Assembly: GCF_000718305.1 (NCBI RefSeq)
Contig: NZ_JOFQ01000016.1
Span: 62,001 to 126,000, forward strand
Direction: 5' to 3'
Length of the DNA stretch: 64,000 nucleotides
Origin: Streptomyces niger
Lineage (GTDB): Bacteria; Actinomycetota; Actinomycetes; Streptomycetales; Streptomycetaceae
Position 1 is the stretch's first letter. Every line of letters starts with the position of its first letter. The notes below the pieces were generated by a model, which did not search any database, had not been told where the DNA came from, and saw only the letters and a program-made list of their open reading frames with translations. Shown here piece by piece: positions 9,340-18,461 of the stretch. The position numbers were made by a program, and so were the translations under genes.

Positions 9340-10289
9340 CGGGCGCCTCCGAGCCGGATCCGCGGGTCGATGACCGAATAGAGCACATCGACCGCGAGGT
9401 TGACGAGGATGTAGGCGGCGGAGGTGCACAGCACCACGCCCTGGAGCATCGTGTAGTCGCGGGTGAAGACGGCGTCGATGGTGAGCTTGCCGAAGCCGGG
9501 CAGGACGAAGATCTGCTCGGTGACGACGGCGCCGGAGATCAGGTGGCCGAGCTGGAGGCCGAGGACGGTCACCACGGTCACCAGGCTGTTGCGCAGTGCG
9601 TGCCCGCCGACGACCTGGCGGCGCGAGAGGCCCTTGGCGCGCGCGGTGCGCACGTAGTCGGCGGAGAGGTTGTCGAGCATCGCGCCGCGGGTCTGCCGCA
9701 TCACGACGGCCGCGAGCCCGGAGCCGAGCACGATCGCGGGCAGCACCATGCGCCGCAGGTTGTCCAGCGGATCGGTGCCGAAGGGCACGTACCCGGAGGC
9801 GGCGAAGATCGGTACGGCGATGGCGAAGGCCAGCACGAGGACGATGCCGAGCCAGAAGGTCGGTACGGAGAGGCCCAGCAGGGCGATCGCGTTGGCCAGC
9901 CACTCCGTGGCCTTCCCGCGCCGGACGGCCGCGAGCACGCCCGCGCCGATGCCGAGGACGACGGCCAGCAGGAGGGAGAGCGCGGCGAGTTCGAGCGTGA
10001 CGGGGAGGGCGTCGAGGATGGAGTCCAGGACGGGGAGGCCGGTGCGGGCCGAGGTGCCGAGGTCGCCGGTGAGGGCGTGGCCGACGAACCGGCCGTACTG
10101 GACCACGATGTTGTCGTTCAGCCCGTACGCCTCGCGGATCGCGGCGAGCGCCTGGGGGCTGCGCTCCTCGCCGGCCAGCGCGAGGGCCGGGTCGCCGGGC
10201 AGCGCGCGGATGCCGGCGAAGACGACGACGCTGACGAGGAAGAGGGTGATCAGGGACTGGCGCAGCCGGGTGAGGAGGTAGCGGTTCAC
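9336..10289 (-). CDS. Peptide ABC transporter permease (DppB/OppB type)
   Basis: A 317-residue membrane protein beginning VNRYLLTRLRQSL, with a first membrane helix LITLFLVSVVVFAG followed by the conserved LPGDPA. The EAA-type loop region (RTARAKGLSRRQVVGGHALRNS) and the C-terminal LYSVIDPRIRLG end are both typical. The GTG at 10287-10289 is preferred over an upstream ATG at 10365-10367, because the extra 26 residues are Cys/His/Pro-rich and unlike the family. Confidence 0.95.
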   Translation of the reverse strand: MNRYLLTRLRQSLITLFLVSVVVFAGIRALPGDPALALAGEERSPQALAAIREAYGLNDNIVVQYGRFVGHALTGDLGTSARTGLPVLDSILDALPVTLELAALSLLLAVVLGIGAGVLAAVRRGKATEWLANAIALLGLSVPTFWLGIVLVLAFAIAVPIFAASGYVPFGTDPLDNLRRMVLPAIVLGSGLAAVVMRQTRGAMLDNLSADYVRTARAKGLSRRQVVGGHALRNSLVTVVTVLGLQLGHLISGAVVTEQIFVLPGFGKLTIDAVFTRDYTMLQGVVLCTSAAYILVNLAVDVLYSVIDPRIRLGGAR

Positions 10290-10347
10290 AGGGCGCTCCC
10301 CACATCCATGAGGTGGTTCATCGGGCGCCCCGCATCGGTGGAACGGC

Positions 10348-11949
10348 TCATCGGACGTACCCCGCATCCTTGACGCGTACCAGGCCGTCGCCGTAGACCC
10401 GCAGGCCCGCCACGTCCTTCCGCGCCACGACGTAGTTCTTCTGCCGGTAGAGGTAGAGCAGTGCGTGCTGGTCGCGGATGCGGTCGGTGAGCTGCCCGTA
10501 GACGCGGGCGCGTGCGGCGGGGTCCGCGGTGGTGCGGCCCTTGGCGATCAGCCGGTCGATGGCCGGTTCGGAGATGCCGTAGGTGTTCATGGCGCCGGCC
10601 GTGCCCACGAAGGAGGCGATGTTGCCGTCCGGGTCGAGCCGGCCCGACCAGCCGCTGACGTAGGCGTCGAACCGCCCGGCATCGGTCTCCTCCAGCAGGG
10701 TGGCGTACTCCATGGGCCGCAGCCGTACGTCGAAGTCGGCCTCGCGGGCCATGGCCTGGATGACCTGGCCGAGGCGGCTGTCCTCGGGCGAGGTGGAGAC
10801 CTTCAGCTCGACGGGGACCGGCAGCGTGACGCCGGCTTCCTTCAACAGCTTCTTCGCGCGCGCCAGATCGCGTCCCGGGCAGTCGGCCGCACCCGGCGCG
10901 ATGGCCGACTCCGGCGAGACGGGGCCGCAGGCCGGCTCGTACATGTCCTGGAAGACGACCTTGTTGATGACCTTGCGGTCCAGGGCGAGTTCGAAGGCCT
11001 CGCGGACTCGCGGCTCGCGGGCGAAGACGGTGTCGAGCTTCCCGGGCTTCTGCCCCGTGCCGTGCACGTTGCCGGTGTTGAAGCCGAGGCCCTGGTAGCC
11101 GAGCGAGGGCGAGGTGAAGAGCTGGAGCTGCTTCTCGGTGAGCGAGCTCTGCACCTCCACGGGGCCCATCTGGTCGCCGGCCTGGATGTCACCGGAACGG
11201 AGGTTGGCGAGCCGGACGCCGCCGTCGGTGATGGTCTTGTAGACGACCTTGTCCAGGTGGACCTTGTCCGCGTCGTAGTACCGGGGGTCCTTCGCCAGCA
11301 CGATGCGGTCGCCCGCGACGCGTTCGACGTACTTGAACGGGCCGACGCACGACGGGTGGTTGGTGAAGTTCTTGCCGTACTTCTTCAGTGCCGTGGGGGA
11401 CATGACCATGCCGGCGCGGTCCGCGAGCACGCCGGTGAGCGGAACGTAGGGCTCCTTGAGGCGGATGCGGACGGTGTAGGCGCCGGTGGCCTCGGCCTTG
11501 ACCAGCGGGCCGAGTTCGGTGGCGCGCGCCGAGCCGGGGAGGGTGCGGTGGCGTTCGAGGGAGCGGGCGACGGCGGCCGCGTCGAGGTGCGTGCCGTCGC
11601 TGAAGGTCAGGTCGTGGCGGACCGTGATGGTCACCGTCCGGCCGCCGTCGGAGGTCTTCGGCAGCGCCGCCGCCAGCTGCGGCACGACCTTGCCGGTGCG
11701 GTCGGTGTCGTACAGCTTCTCGCACATGCCGGCGAAGACGGTGCGGCCGACGAGGGTCTGGGCGAGGGACGGGTCGAGCTTGTCGGGGTCGGATTTGAGG
11801 GCGACGGTGAGCGTGCCGCCGTCCCGTACGGGGCGCGGGTCCGTCATCCGGTCCCCGCCCACCTCGGTGGCGGCCGAGGTCAGCGACCCGCATCCCGTAG
11901 CCCCGGCCAGCAGGCCGGCCACCCCCAGAAAAGCCGCTGTTCGGCGCAC
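10348..11949 (-). CDS. Peptide ABC transporter substrate-binding lipoprotein
   Basis: A 533-residue family 5 solute-binding protein. The N-terminus is a lipoprotein signal: RR at the start, a hydrophobic stretch, then a lipobox ending ATGC, with the Cys at about residue 20 expected to be lipidated. Mature-protein motifs include GGTLTVALKSDPDKLDPSL and FSDGTHLDAAAVARSLER, both typical of DppA/OppA-type proteins. It captures extracellular peptides for the downstream permeases and is the first gene of the operon. Because a gamma-glutamyltransferase gene ends the operon, glutathione-like peptides are a reasonable but unproven ligand. Confidence 0.94.
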   Translation of the reverse strand: MRRTAAFLGVAGLLAGATGCGSLTSAATEVGGDRMTDPRPVRDGGTLTVALKSDPDKLDPSLAQTLVGRTVFAGMCEKLYDTDRTGKVVPQLAAALPKTSDGGRTVTITVRHDLTFSDGTHLDAAAVARSLERHRTLPGSARATELGPLVKAEATGAYTVRIRLKEPYVPLTGVLADRAGMVMSPTALKKYGKNFTNHPSCVGPFKYVERVAGDRIVLAKDPRYYDADKVHLDKVVYKTITDGGVRLANLRSGDIQAGDQMGPVEVQSSLTEKQLQLFTSPSLGYQGLGFNTGNVHGTGQKPGKLDTVFAREPRVREAFELALDRKVINKVVFQDMYEPACGPVSPESAIAPGAADCPGRDLARAKKLLKEAGVTLPVPVELKVSTSPEDSRLGQVIQAMAREADFDVRLRPMEYATLLEETDAGRFDAYVSGWSGRLDPDGNIASFVGTAGAMNTYGISEPAIDRLIAKGRTTADPAARARVYGQLTDRIRDQHALLYLYRQKNYVVARKDVAGLRVYGDGLVRVKDAGYVR

Positions 11950-12024
11950 GTGGCCCTACCTCCCGCATGAGTGGTGCAGACGGCGAACGCTCACCTGGTG
12001 AGGAGTGCGCACACGAACGGTCGG

Positions 12025-12074
12025 CACGCATGACGATGTCGACACCCGCGAAGATGCCGACACGCATGACGATG
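12025..12074. repeat. 14-bp direct repeat in the intergenic region before the sirtuin gene
   Basis: CACGCATGACGATG occurs at 12025-12038 and again at 12061-12074, 36 bases apart start to start. It lies between the divergent binding-protein and sirtuin genes, where regulator sites would be expected. It could also be a chance or slippage product. Confidence 0.4.
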
Positions 12075-12154
12075 CGGTCGCGAACGATCACCAAGAGCGA
12101 ATGCAGCAGACCGTATTTCGCATACAGATGACCGGCAAGAGGTTGTCCCGGATC

Positions 12155-12182
12155 TTGACCAGTTTCTGGTTACATCTAAATA
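12155..12182 (+). promoter_or_regulatory. Probable vegetative promoter of the sirtuin gene
   Basis: TTGACC at 12155-12160 and TAAATA at 12177-12182 are separated by 16 bases and lie about 65 bases before the start codon. This is close to the consensus for the principal sigma factor. The local AT-rich patch stands out in this GC-rich sequence. Confidence 0.55.
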
Positions 12183-12247
12183 ACCGGAGCGGACAACCCG
12201 GCCAAGTCCCCCTTCGGCGCCCTCTCCGCACTGCGTACGCTGGCCGC

Positions 12248-13006
12248 ATGAGCAGCACGGTCGACTCCCCCGACGACGCGGCCCGGCGGCCCCTGATCGC
12301 CCTCCTCAGCGGCGCCGGGATCTCCACCGACTCCGGCATCCCCGACTACCGCGGGCCGAACGGGGTGTGGCGGCGCGACCCGGAAGCCGAGAAGCTCGTC
12401 ACGTACGACCACTACATGACCGACCCCGAGATCCGGCGCCGGTCCTGGCTGATGCGGCGCGACGGCCCGGCGCTCAAGGCCCGGCCGAACGCCGCGCACG
12501 AAGCCGTCGCGCGCCTGGCGCGCTCCGGCGCCCCCGTCCGCGTCATCACCCAGAACGTCGACGGCCTCCACCAGCTCGCCGGAATGCCCGACCGCAAGGT
12601 CCTGGAGTTGCACGGCACCGCGCGCACCGCGCTCTGCACCCAGTGCGACGCGCGGACCCCGATGACCGACGCGCTGGCCCGGGTGACCGCCGGCGAGCCG
12701 GACCCGAAGTGCCTCGACTGCGGCGGAATCATGAAGTCGGCGACCGTGATGTTCGGCGAGCACCTGGACCCGGAGGTGCTGGGCGCGGCGGTCACGGTCG
12801 CGAAGAGCTGCGACGTCTTCGTGGCGGTCGGCACGAGCCTGTCCGTACAGCCCGCCGCCTCGCTCGCGGGCCTGGCCGCCGAGCACGGCGCCCGCCTGAT
12901 CATCGTCAACGCCGAACCGACCCCGTACGACGCGCTCGCCGACGAGATCGTCCGCGACCCGATCGGCGAAGCGCTCCCCCGGCTGCTGGCCGATTTGCAC
13001 CCTTGA
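12248..13006 (+). CDS. NAD-dependent protein deacylase, sirtuin (Sir2) family
   Basis: A 252-residue class III deacylase. The NAD-binding motif GAGISTDSGIPDYRG lies near residue 22, the catalytic region is ITQNVDGLHQ followed by ELHG (catalytic His), and two zinc pairs, CTQC and CLDC, form the zinc ribbon. MFGEHLD and VGTSLSVQPA are the late NAD-contact motifs. It deacylates lysines using NAD and releases O-acetyl-ADP-ribose. I chose the ATG at 12248 because the family begins there. An upstream in-frame ATG at 12005 would cross the promoter and repeats. Confidence 0.95.
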   Translation: MSSTVDSPDDAARRPLIALLSGAGISTDSGIPDYRGPNGVWRRDPEAEKLVTYDHYMTDPEIRRRSWLMRRDGPALKARPNAAHEAVARLARSGAPVRVITQNVDGLHQLAGMPDRKVLELHGTARTALCTQCDARTPMTDALARVTAGEPDPKCLDCGGIMKSATVMFGEHLDPEVLGAAVTVAKSCDVFVAVGTSLSVQPAASLAGLAAEHGARLIIVNAEPTPYDALADEIVRDPIGEALPRLLADLHP

Positions 13007-13109
13007 GGCGGTGGCTTGCCCCTTTCGGGGGGAATGGCGGCCTCGACGATACGGTTGTCCGGGCGGCGGGCCGGACGGACGGCCTGCGAAAACGTGGAGG
13101 GTGAGCGCC

Positions 13110-14177
13110 GTGCAGAGCAGGCATCACGGTGAGTACAAGGTGCCCGGCGGCAAGCTGGTCGTCGTCGATCTCGACGTCACGGACGGCGCGCTGCGCCACG
13201 TCCGCGTCGCCGGTGACTTCTTCCTGGAGCCGGACGAGGCCCTGCTCGACATCAACGCGGCCCTGGAGGGCGCACCCGCCGACACCGGCGCCCGGGGCCT
13301 GGCCGACCGCATCGAGGCGGCGCTGCCCGCCGGCGTCGCGCTGATCGGCTTCACCGCCGAGGCGGTCGGCATCGCGGTGCGCCGGGCCGTCGCCCGGGCC
13401 ACCGACTGGACCGACCACGACTGGCAGATCATCCACGAGCCGCCGCAGGAGCCCGCGCTGCACATGGCGCTGGACGAGGTGCTGACCACCGAGGTCGCCG
13501 AGGGCCGTCGGCCGCCGACGCTCCGCGTCTGGGAGTGGGACCGCCCCGCCGTGATCATCGGCAGCTTCCAGTCGCTGCGCAACGAGGTCGACGCGGCAGG
13601 CGCCGAGAAGCACGGCATCACGGTCGTCCGCCGGATCAGCGGCGGCGGTGCCATGTTCGTCGAACCGGGCAACACCATCACCTACTCGCTCTGCGTCCCC
13701 GAGTCGCTCGTCCACGGGCTGACCTTCGCGGAGAGCTACGCGTATCTCGACGACTGGGTGCTCGCGGCCCTCGGTGACATGGGCATCAACGCCTGGTACA
13801 AGCCGCTCAACGACATCGCGACGGATGCCGGGAAGATCGCCGGCGCGGCGCAGAAGCGGATCGTCGCGGGCTCCGGGGCCGTGCTGCACCACGTGACCAT
13901 GTCCTACGACATCGACGCGGACAAGATGGTCGAGGTGCTCCGCATCGGTAAGGAGAAGCTCTCCGACAAGGGCACCACCAGCGCCAAGAAGCGGGTGGAC
14001 CCGTTGCGTCGCCAGACGGGCCTGCCCCGTGCCCAGGTCATCGACCGCATGATCACCTCTTTCCGCACCCGCTACGGCGGCACGGACGCCACGGTGACGG
14101 ACGAGGAGTTCGCCCGCGCCCGCGAGCTGGCCACCACCAAGTTCAGCTCGGCGGAGTGGACGACGCGAGTGCCATGA
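13110..14177 (+). CDS. Lipoate-protein ligase family protein (intact copy)
   Basis: A 355-residue protein. An accessory domain of about 95 residues (EYKVPGGKLVVVDLDV) resembles the LplA C-terminal domain placed in front. The catalytic biotin/lipoate ligase fold follows with RRISGGGAMFVEPGN, the RRxxGGG motif that binds the lipoyl-adenylate, and the lysine in NDIATDAGKIAG. Members attach lipoate or octanoate to carrier domains of dehydrogenase complexes. The start is the GTG at 13110, nine bases after GGAGG. The last 472 bp recur as a diverged copy at 24236-24707, so this gene marks the left end of the accessory segment. Confidence 0.9.
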   Translation: MQSRHHGEYKVPGGKLVVVDLDVTDGALRHVRVAGDFFLEPDEALLDINAALEGAPADTGARGLADRIEAALPAGVALIGFTAEAVGIAVRRAVARATDWTDHDWQIIHEPPQEPALHMALDEVLTTEVAEGRRPPTLRVWEWDRPAVIIGSFQSLRNEVDAAGAEKHGITVVRRISGGGAMFVEPGNTITYSLCVPESLVHGLTFAESYAYLDDWVLAALGDMGINAWYKPLNDIATDAGKIAGAAQKRIVAGSGAVLHHVTMSYDIDADKMVEVLRIGKEKLSDKGTTSAKKRVDPLRRQTGLPRAQVIDRMITSFRTRYGGTDATVTDEEFARARELATTKFSSAEWTTRVP

Positions 14178-14775
14178 GCAACACCCGCGGAGGCCGACGA
14201 ACCTCGCGCACACCTTCACCGGTTCTACTGGATCGATGAAGCGGACGACCGCGATGGTCGACCATCGATCACGTCCCTGACCTCGCTTCGTTGCGTCAAC
14301 GCGCGTGCGAGTACGGCTCACCAGATCCTCGGCCAGTGCCTCACCGAACCGACGAGGACCGGCAGGCGCGGCGTTCAGGTCGGTGCGGGGGTCCGCCGGC
14401 CCGATGATGTTCAACCGGTGTCCGGCTTTCCGTCAGTGAAGCCCGCGTTCGGAAACGCGCACTCGCCCACCAGGTGTTCGCCGGTGTCCAGCAGTTCGCG
14501 GTGTCGCCGGATACTCGGCCGGCGCATCGATCACCGGAACGCGTCGTCCGGGCCGCCAGCGGCAACGCCTCGGCAGTGGTGTGCGCCAGCACGGCACCGT
14601 GCCGCAGCGGCGAGAGCCCTGCCCACCACGTTCACTTGCGGAAGGACGGCCGGCGCCTCGTACGCGTCCATCAGCTCCGGCCACCGGACCACCTCGCTGG
14701 CGAGACCGGCAGCGTCACCACCCGCTGACGGTGCGTCCGATTCGCGCCCCTGGCCTTCCAGGGCGACCTGGAGAC
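14178..14775. other. No convincing gene: degenerate DNA after the lipoate ligase gene
   Basis: Several overlapping frames are open on both strands, but none shows a recognisable domain or a consistent ribosome-binding site. On the minus strand, short pieces (for example VVRWPELMDAYEAPAVLP near 14.65 kb) look as if they once belonged to a protein. They cannot be assigned. Confidence 0.4.
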
Positions 14776-15102
14776 GGCCGGATCGACGTCTGCTCAGGGG
14801 TCCGCTCCCTGCACGGGACGCACGGCGAGCGCTGGGCCAAGGCCTACGCCCTCTACGTGCTCTCCTTCGCGGCCTGGGCCGCGGGCCGCCGTGCTACAGG
14901 GCGCGGTCTGGCGCATCTGGCGCAAGGCCGGACTGCCCCTGTCGGTTCCGTCCATTTCAACGCCCCGCACGACAGCGCCGTCGCCCTCGCCCGTGCGGCC
15001 CTGGGCGACGTGGACTATGCGGCGGCCTTCAAGTACGGCGTCGGTCTCACACTGGGTGAGAGCGTCACCTCCGCCTTGGGCGAGGTGCACGAGCTGTTCT
15101 GA
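14776..15102 (+). pseudogene. C-terminal remnant of a LAL-type (ATP-binding LuxR) regulator
   Basis: The frame ending at 15102 encodes LHGTHGERWAKAYALYVLSF near its start and ends with LGDVDYAAAFKYGVGLTL and GESVTSALGE. This resembles the TPR-like region and the last residues before the LuxR helix-turn-helix in large ATP-dependent LuxR regulators. No ATPase domain, DNA-binding domain or plausible start is present, so this is a decayed fragment. The assignment is from recalled sequence style and is tentative. Confidence 0.4.
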
Positions 15103-15220
15103 GCGCGTCTCCAGAAGTTCTGCGCGCCATGAGAGCCGGTACGGCTGGATGCGGGGGGCACATGGCCGTTGCCGGGCGTTGGATCGAGGTGTCAGCATCG
15201 TCCGCCCGCCCGGCGAGCTT

Positions 15221-15427
15221 GTGGTCAGCGTGCGCCCGCCCACGGTGTTCGCCGATGCGTCCGTCAACGAGTGCGAACGGTTGCGCGACCTGCTGCGGGG
15301 ACGATGGGGATCGGCGATGCGGGCGACGGTACTGCTGTCGCTGCAGGCCCTGTCGTCGTCGCAGATCGCCGTGCTGGTGAAGTGCGACCCGGCCACAGTG
15401 CGGCGCTGGATCGGGCGCTTCTGGTGA
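15221..15427 (+). pseudogene. N-terminal fragment of an IS630-type transposase
   Basis: The frame from a GTG at 15221 encodes about 68 residues with a helix-turn-helix of the type LSSSQIAVLVKCDPATVRRW, preceded by RLRDLLRG and MRATVLLSLQ. This is the start of many IS630-family transposases. It stops at 15427 with no DDE catalytic domain and no visible terminal inverted repeats, so the element is a dead fragment. Confidence 0.55.
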
Positions 15428-15695
15428 CCCGATCGGGGAATTCACCGCTGTGCTGAAGAACCACGCACGGATTCGCAAGACCGAGCCGAAGAATAACGAA
15501 ACAAACGCGGTCTTGAATGGCCGCCGAATCGTCGCGAAGAGGCATCGGGCCACGGTCGGTGGCGAACGCGACCGGTATAGGGGCGCGAGGGAGCCGGGAG
15601 GTGCCGACCCCGGCCAGGGGGAGCGGCAGACGATATGCCGCTCGCTCGCCGCTGCGGGCGGAAGTCCGTCGCCGCGGGCGAGCGTGAATAACGCA

Positions 15696-15734
15696 ACGAG
15701 CCGGGGCCGCACGCAGGTGCGTGCCCCAGCTCGT
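15696..15734 (-). terminator. Terminator hairpin of the first cold-shock gene
   Basis: An imperfect hairpin pairs ACGAGC with GCTCGT, GGGGC with GCCCC and CACGCA with TGCGTG around a short loop. It begins 15 bases after the cold-shock stop codon on the minus strand. Confidence 0.6.
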
Positions 15735-15748
15735 CGTGCGCGTCAGCG

Positions 15749-15952
15749 TCAGGCGGGAACGATGTTCTCCGCCTGCGGGCCCTTCTGGCCCTGCGTGACG
15801 TCGAAGCTTACCTTCTGGCCTTCGAGCAGCTCACGGAAGCCGGCGGCGTTGATGTTCGAGTAGTGGGCGAACACGTCAGCGCCGCCACCGTCCTGCTCGA
15901 TGAAGCCGAAGCCCTTTTCCGCGTTGAACCACTTCACGGTGCCAGTAGTCAA
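15749..15952 (-). CDS. Cold-shock protein (CspA family), copy 1
   Basis: A 67-residue single-domain nucleic-acid-binding protein with RNP1-like KGFGFIEQ and RNP2-like DVFAHYSNI motifs, ending [10 protein letters not shown]. The start is a TTG at 15950-15952, seven bases after AAGGAG. The ATG inside that region is in another frame. Such proteins bind single-stranded RNA/DNA and melt RNA structure. The gene has a long leader that shares sequence with the second cold-shock gene at 23.5 kb (see the leader entry). Confidence 0.95.
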   Translation of the reverse strand: MTTGTVKWFNAEKGFGFIEQDGGGADVFAHYSNINAAGFRELLEGQKVSFDVTQGQKGPQAENIVPA

Positions 15953-16140
15953 AATACATCTCCTTCGGGGTGCTACCCGGAACCCGCACTGTACAGGGAC
16001 CGGAGTTACCGCAATGATCGCCATTCCGGGAATACCGAAATACACAAGACTCCCCCAGAAACCCGGGAGAAACACTTGAAGCTTTGCGAACCACCACTGC
16101 AACTGACGTAACCGTAGCACGGCCACTTCAGGAGAGGCCA
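15953..16140 (-). promoter_or_regulatory. Long leader and promoter region of cold-shock gene 1
   Basis: On the minus strand this stretch has a TACGGT-like -10 box (TGCTACGGT) followed by a block GTTGCAGTGGTGGTTC and AAGCTTCAAG. The same order (TGCTACTGT, GTTGCAGTTGTGGTTCC, AACTTCAAG) occurs before the other cold-shock gene. The rest of the roughly 150-base leader differs. Conservation of the block and the leader length fit post-transcriptional cold-shock control, which is inferred and not shown. Confidence 0.55.
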
Positions 16141-17043
16141 CACTTCCAAGGAGCGCATTCGCCGGGCCGAAAATTCTCACCACGCATACTCCATATATCT
16201 GCAACGGCGAGTCCAGGTATTTCCCTCCAGGGGCTGTCAGAATTCCCCGGCAGGCTGCTGTCGCGCCCTGTCCACCGCCCGGACCCCGCCGCCCCCTTGA
16301 GGGCAGCTTCGCCCGCTTGAGCACGCTTCTTCTCGGCCCCCTGAAAACAGGGGCCACCCCCGGCCCGTCACACAAGGGGCTGCGCGCCTCAGGCATCGAC
16401 TGCGAGCCCGAGGGCACCGCCGAATCGCGCAGTTGCCCGCTGAGGGGCTGGGCTCTTCGAGCTGTTCTTCGAGGATGCAGCGGGCAGCAGGCGTAGGTGT
16501 AGCCGGACCGCGGGAATCATGCCTCCGGTGAGAGCGGTTCTCACCAGCGAGGCGGCCGCCGAGATCCGCCGGTACGCGGTCGAGCGGCCCTACAGCTTCG
16601 CCGGAGCGGAGCGGCAGTCGGCATCGAAGCGCCAAGGTGCTACCGGGCGAGAACCGCACTGACGGTCTTGCCACCGGACGGCCGGCGGAGGACCGAGGCG
16701 GTGCGGACGCGGCGACCGACCATGGGCCGGCCGAAGCCTCCGGTGCCGCCGTTCAGGTCGGAGGTGCCCATGTGTGGCGCCTGCGGGCTGCGGTCGTGCG
16801 CGGCCATCTCGGCGCTGTCCGGGTGAGCGGTCAGGCCCAGGGTGCAGGGCATCGGTGACGAGCCCCGGGACGACCAGGGCCACGGCTTCGGCGGTCTCGG
16901 CCGCGATCGGACGTACGAGCCCTTCGAGGAAGGACCGGGCGCCCTCGCGTGCGACAGCTGCGGACGCCGCGGACCCTCGCGGCGCCGCCGCTCGAGGCCG
17001 ATTACCTCCTCACCGCGCGTCCGAAAATCTATGCTGGCCGAGG
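16141..17043. other. About 0.9 kb without a supportable gene
   Basis: Open frames exist on both strands (for example 16640-17050 minus) but show no domain, odd composition and no good start. A 47-codon frame at 16519-16662 (+) begins MPPVRAVLTSEAAAEIRRYA and may be a gene fragment. Nothing else can be said. Confidence 0.4.
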
Positions 17044-17072
17044 TAGACATTCGATCTCTGTCTGGCTAGGGT
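17044..17072 (+). promoter_or_regulatory. Promoter of RNA element 1
   Basis: TAGACA (17044-17049) and TAGGGT (17067-17072) are separated by exactly 17 bases, followed by TTCTCTCGTA. The same arrangement, TAGACA, 17 bases, TAGCGT, TTCTCTCGTA, is found on the minus strand at 19657-19685 before the related RNA element. The repetition makes a functional promoter very likely. Confidence 0.7.
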
Positions 17073-17078
17073 TTCTCT

Positions 17079-17541
17079 CGTAACCGAGGAAGTCAGCAGG
17101 ATCTGGCAGAGACGGACTGCCAGGTAGCAGTACCCGCAGTTGCAGTTGGCAGGACGGTGCGGTGGCGGAGTTCCGAAGCCAGGTTCGTTGCAGGACGGCG
17201 ACGGGACCGGCAACCGGACCGGGTGGCCCGCAGCGGTCAGGGGCCGCCGTGAGCGGTACCGCAGTATCCGTAAGTGCAGTTCGCGGTACCAGCTACGCAG
17301 TTGTTCACCGAGGGAAGAACGGAGGAGCAGACGCCATCAGGATCGCCCGGGCGGAAGCCTTGAGTCCGGGTACCGCAGGACATCGTTAGTGAGGTGGTCT
17401 TCGGTCAAGCAACCGCGATCCCCGCACCCCCGACAGCATTCCCGTCGGGTCAGCGGAAACAGGACGCCGGCGCAGTACCAGGGCCGGCAGATGGTGTAGC
17501 AGTTCCTTCGGGGCCCTGGTGCCACATGGCACCAGGGCCCC
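17079..17541 (+). ncRNA. Candidate structured non-coding RNA or leader, copy 1
   Basis: A probable transcript of about 460 bases from the promoter at 17044-17072 to the hairpin at 17510-17541. It shares with the minus-strand unit at 19245-19650, in the same order: a 5' block after the promoter; a 30-base block at 17324-17353 identical at 29 positions to 19426-19455; a CGCGATCCCCG block; a GGCCGG.AGATGGTGT block; and the terminal hairpin. Only short frames are open in it, for example 17162-17389 (75 codons), and the shared blocks do not keep one convincing frame. The next gene (haemolysin III) starts 117 bases after the hairpin, so this could be a stand-alone RNA or an attenuated leader of that gene. 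The function is unknown. Confidence 0.55.
17510..17541 (+). terminator. Terminal hairpin of RNA element 1
   Basis: A 14-bp perfect stem (GGGGCCCTGGTGCC at 17510-17523 and its complement at 17528-17541) closes a 4-base loop, ACAT. The matching hairpin of the second element has the same size and loop length. It differs at two stem positions, with compensating changes on the other arm. Confidence 0.8.
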
Positions 17542-17657
17542 TCAAGCATTTCGCCGAAACCGCCGCACCACATCCCCGCATACGGTAGGCAACTGACCCG
17601 CGATCCGTGGCGATGCGCCGGTACCGTGCCCTTGCACAGACTTCTTAATATGAGCGC

Positions 17658-18461
17658 ATGATCGCTGAAGGATCCCAGCCGCCGACACACGGACGGGAGC
17701 ACCGGCGCCGCTCCGTCACCACGCCCGACACCTACCGTGCATCGGCGGCTGATTCGCCTGCCGGCACAACCGGCAGGCGGACTGCCGGGCGGACAGCCAC
17801 CGGCCTGGAAGGCGGGGTGGAGCGCGCGGCGGCTGTGCTGAAGCCGAGGATGCGCGGCTGGCTGCACGCCGGAATGTTCCCCCTCTCGCTGGCCGGCGGC
17901 GTCGTCCTGATAGCCCTTTCCCGCTCGGCGGCGGCAGTGGCGGCCTGCTCGGCGTACGCGCTGTCGGCCTGCCTGCTGTTCGGCACCAGCGCGCTGTACC
18001 ACCGCCGCAACTGGGGCCCGCGTGGAGAGGCGGTCCTGCGGCGGCTGGACCACGCGAACATCTTCCTGATCATCGCCGGCACGTACACGCCCCTGGCGGT
18101 ACTGCTGCTGCCCGCGCGCCCGCAGGTGGTCCTGCTTTCCCTGGTATGGGCCGGGGCCGCGGCCGGCGTCGCCTTCCGTGTCTGGTGGATCAGGGCACCG
18201 CGCTGGCTCTACACCCTGTGCTACATCGTCCTGGGCTGGGCAGCAGTCTTCTACCTGCCGGAATTCACGCGCACCGGCGGCGCCGCGGTCGTCGTCCTTC
18301 TCATCGTCGGCGGCCTGCTCTACACCGCGGGCGCCGTTGTCTACGGAGTCAAGCGTCCTGACCCTTGGCCGCGCTGGTTCGGTTTCCACGAGGTCTTCCA
18401 CACTTTCACCATCGCCGCCTTCATCGCGCACTACACGGCCATCCTCCTGGCAGCCACATGA
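17658..18461 (+). CDS. Haemolysin III family (TrhA/YqfA-type) membrane protein
   Basis: A 267-residue protein with a polar N-terminal tail of about 70 residues and then seven predicted membrane helices. Diagnostic motifs are SALYHRRNWG, RRLDHANIFLIIAGTYTP and, near the end, FGFHEVFHTFTIAAFIAHY. The conserved His, Asp and His residues form the metal site of the PAQR-like fold. Despite the family name these proteins are thought to act in membrane homeostasis, and a haemolytic role is not implied. The start is the ATG at 17658. It is the only gene close downstream of RNA element 1. Confidence 0.93.
   Translation: MIAEGSQPPTHGREHRRRSVTTPDTYRASAADSPAGTTGRRTAGRTATGLEGGVERAAAVLKPRMRGWLHAGMFPLSLAGGVVLIALSRSAAAVAACSAYALSACLLFGTSALYHRRNWGPRGEAVLRRLDHANIFLIIAGTYTPLAVLLLPARPQVVLLSLVWAGAAAGVAFRVWWIRAPRWLYTLCYIVLGWAAVFYLPEFTRTGGAAVVVLLIVGGLLYTAGAVVYGVKRPDPWPRWFGFHEVFHTFTIAAFIAHYTAILLAAT

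Noticed and set aside
12025..12074. Direct repeats before the sirtuin gene as an attachment site
   Set aside because: Only 14 bp long, no integrase gene nearby and no foreign DNA between the copies, so it is listed as a simple repeat.
15749..16417. A 222-residue form of the cold-shock protein
   Set aside because: The extra N-terminal sequence is the untranslated leader. A TTG with a good ribosome-binding site gives the normal 67 residues.
17010..17213. Cys-rich 67-codon minus-strand frame (ANCNCGYCYLAVRLC) considered as a peptide precursor
   Set aside because: It is antisense to RNA element 1 and reads through its promoter. It has no ribosome-binding site and no modification gene nearby.
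17162..17389. 75-codon frame inside RNA element 1 as a small protein gene
   Set aside because: The most conserved block with copy 2 does not preserve this frame and the start lacks a good ribosome-binding site. It is kept only as a note in the RNA entry.
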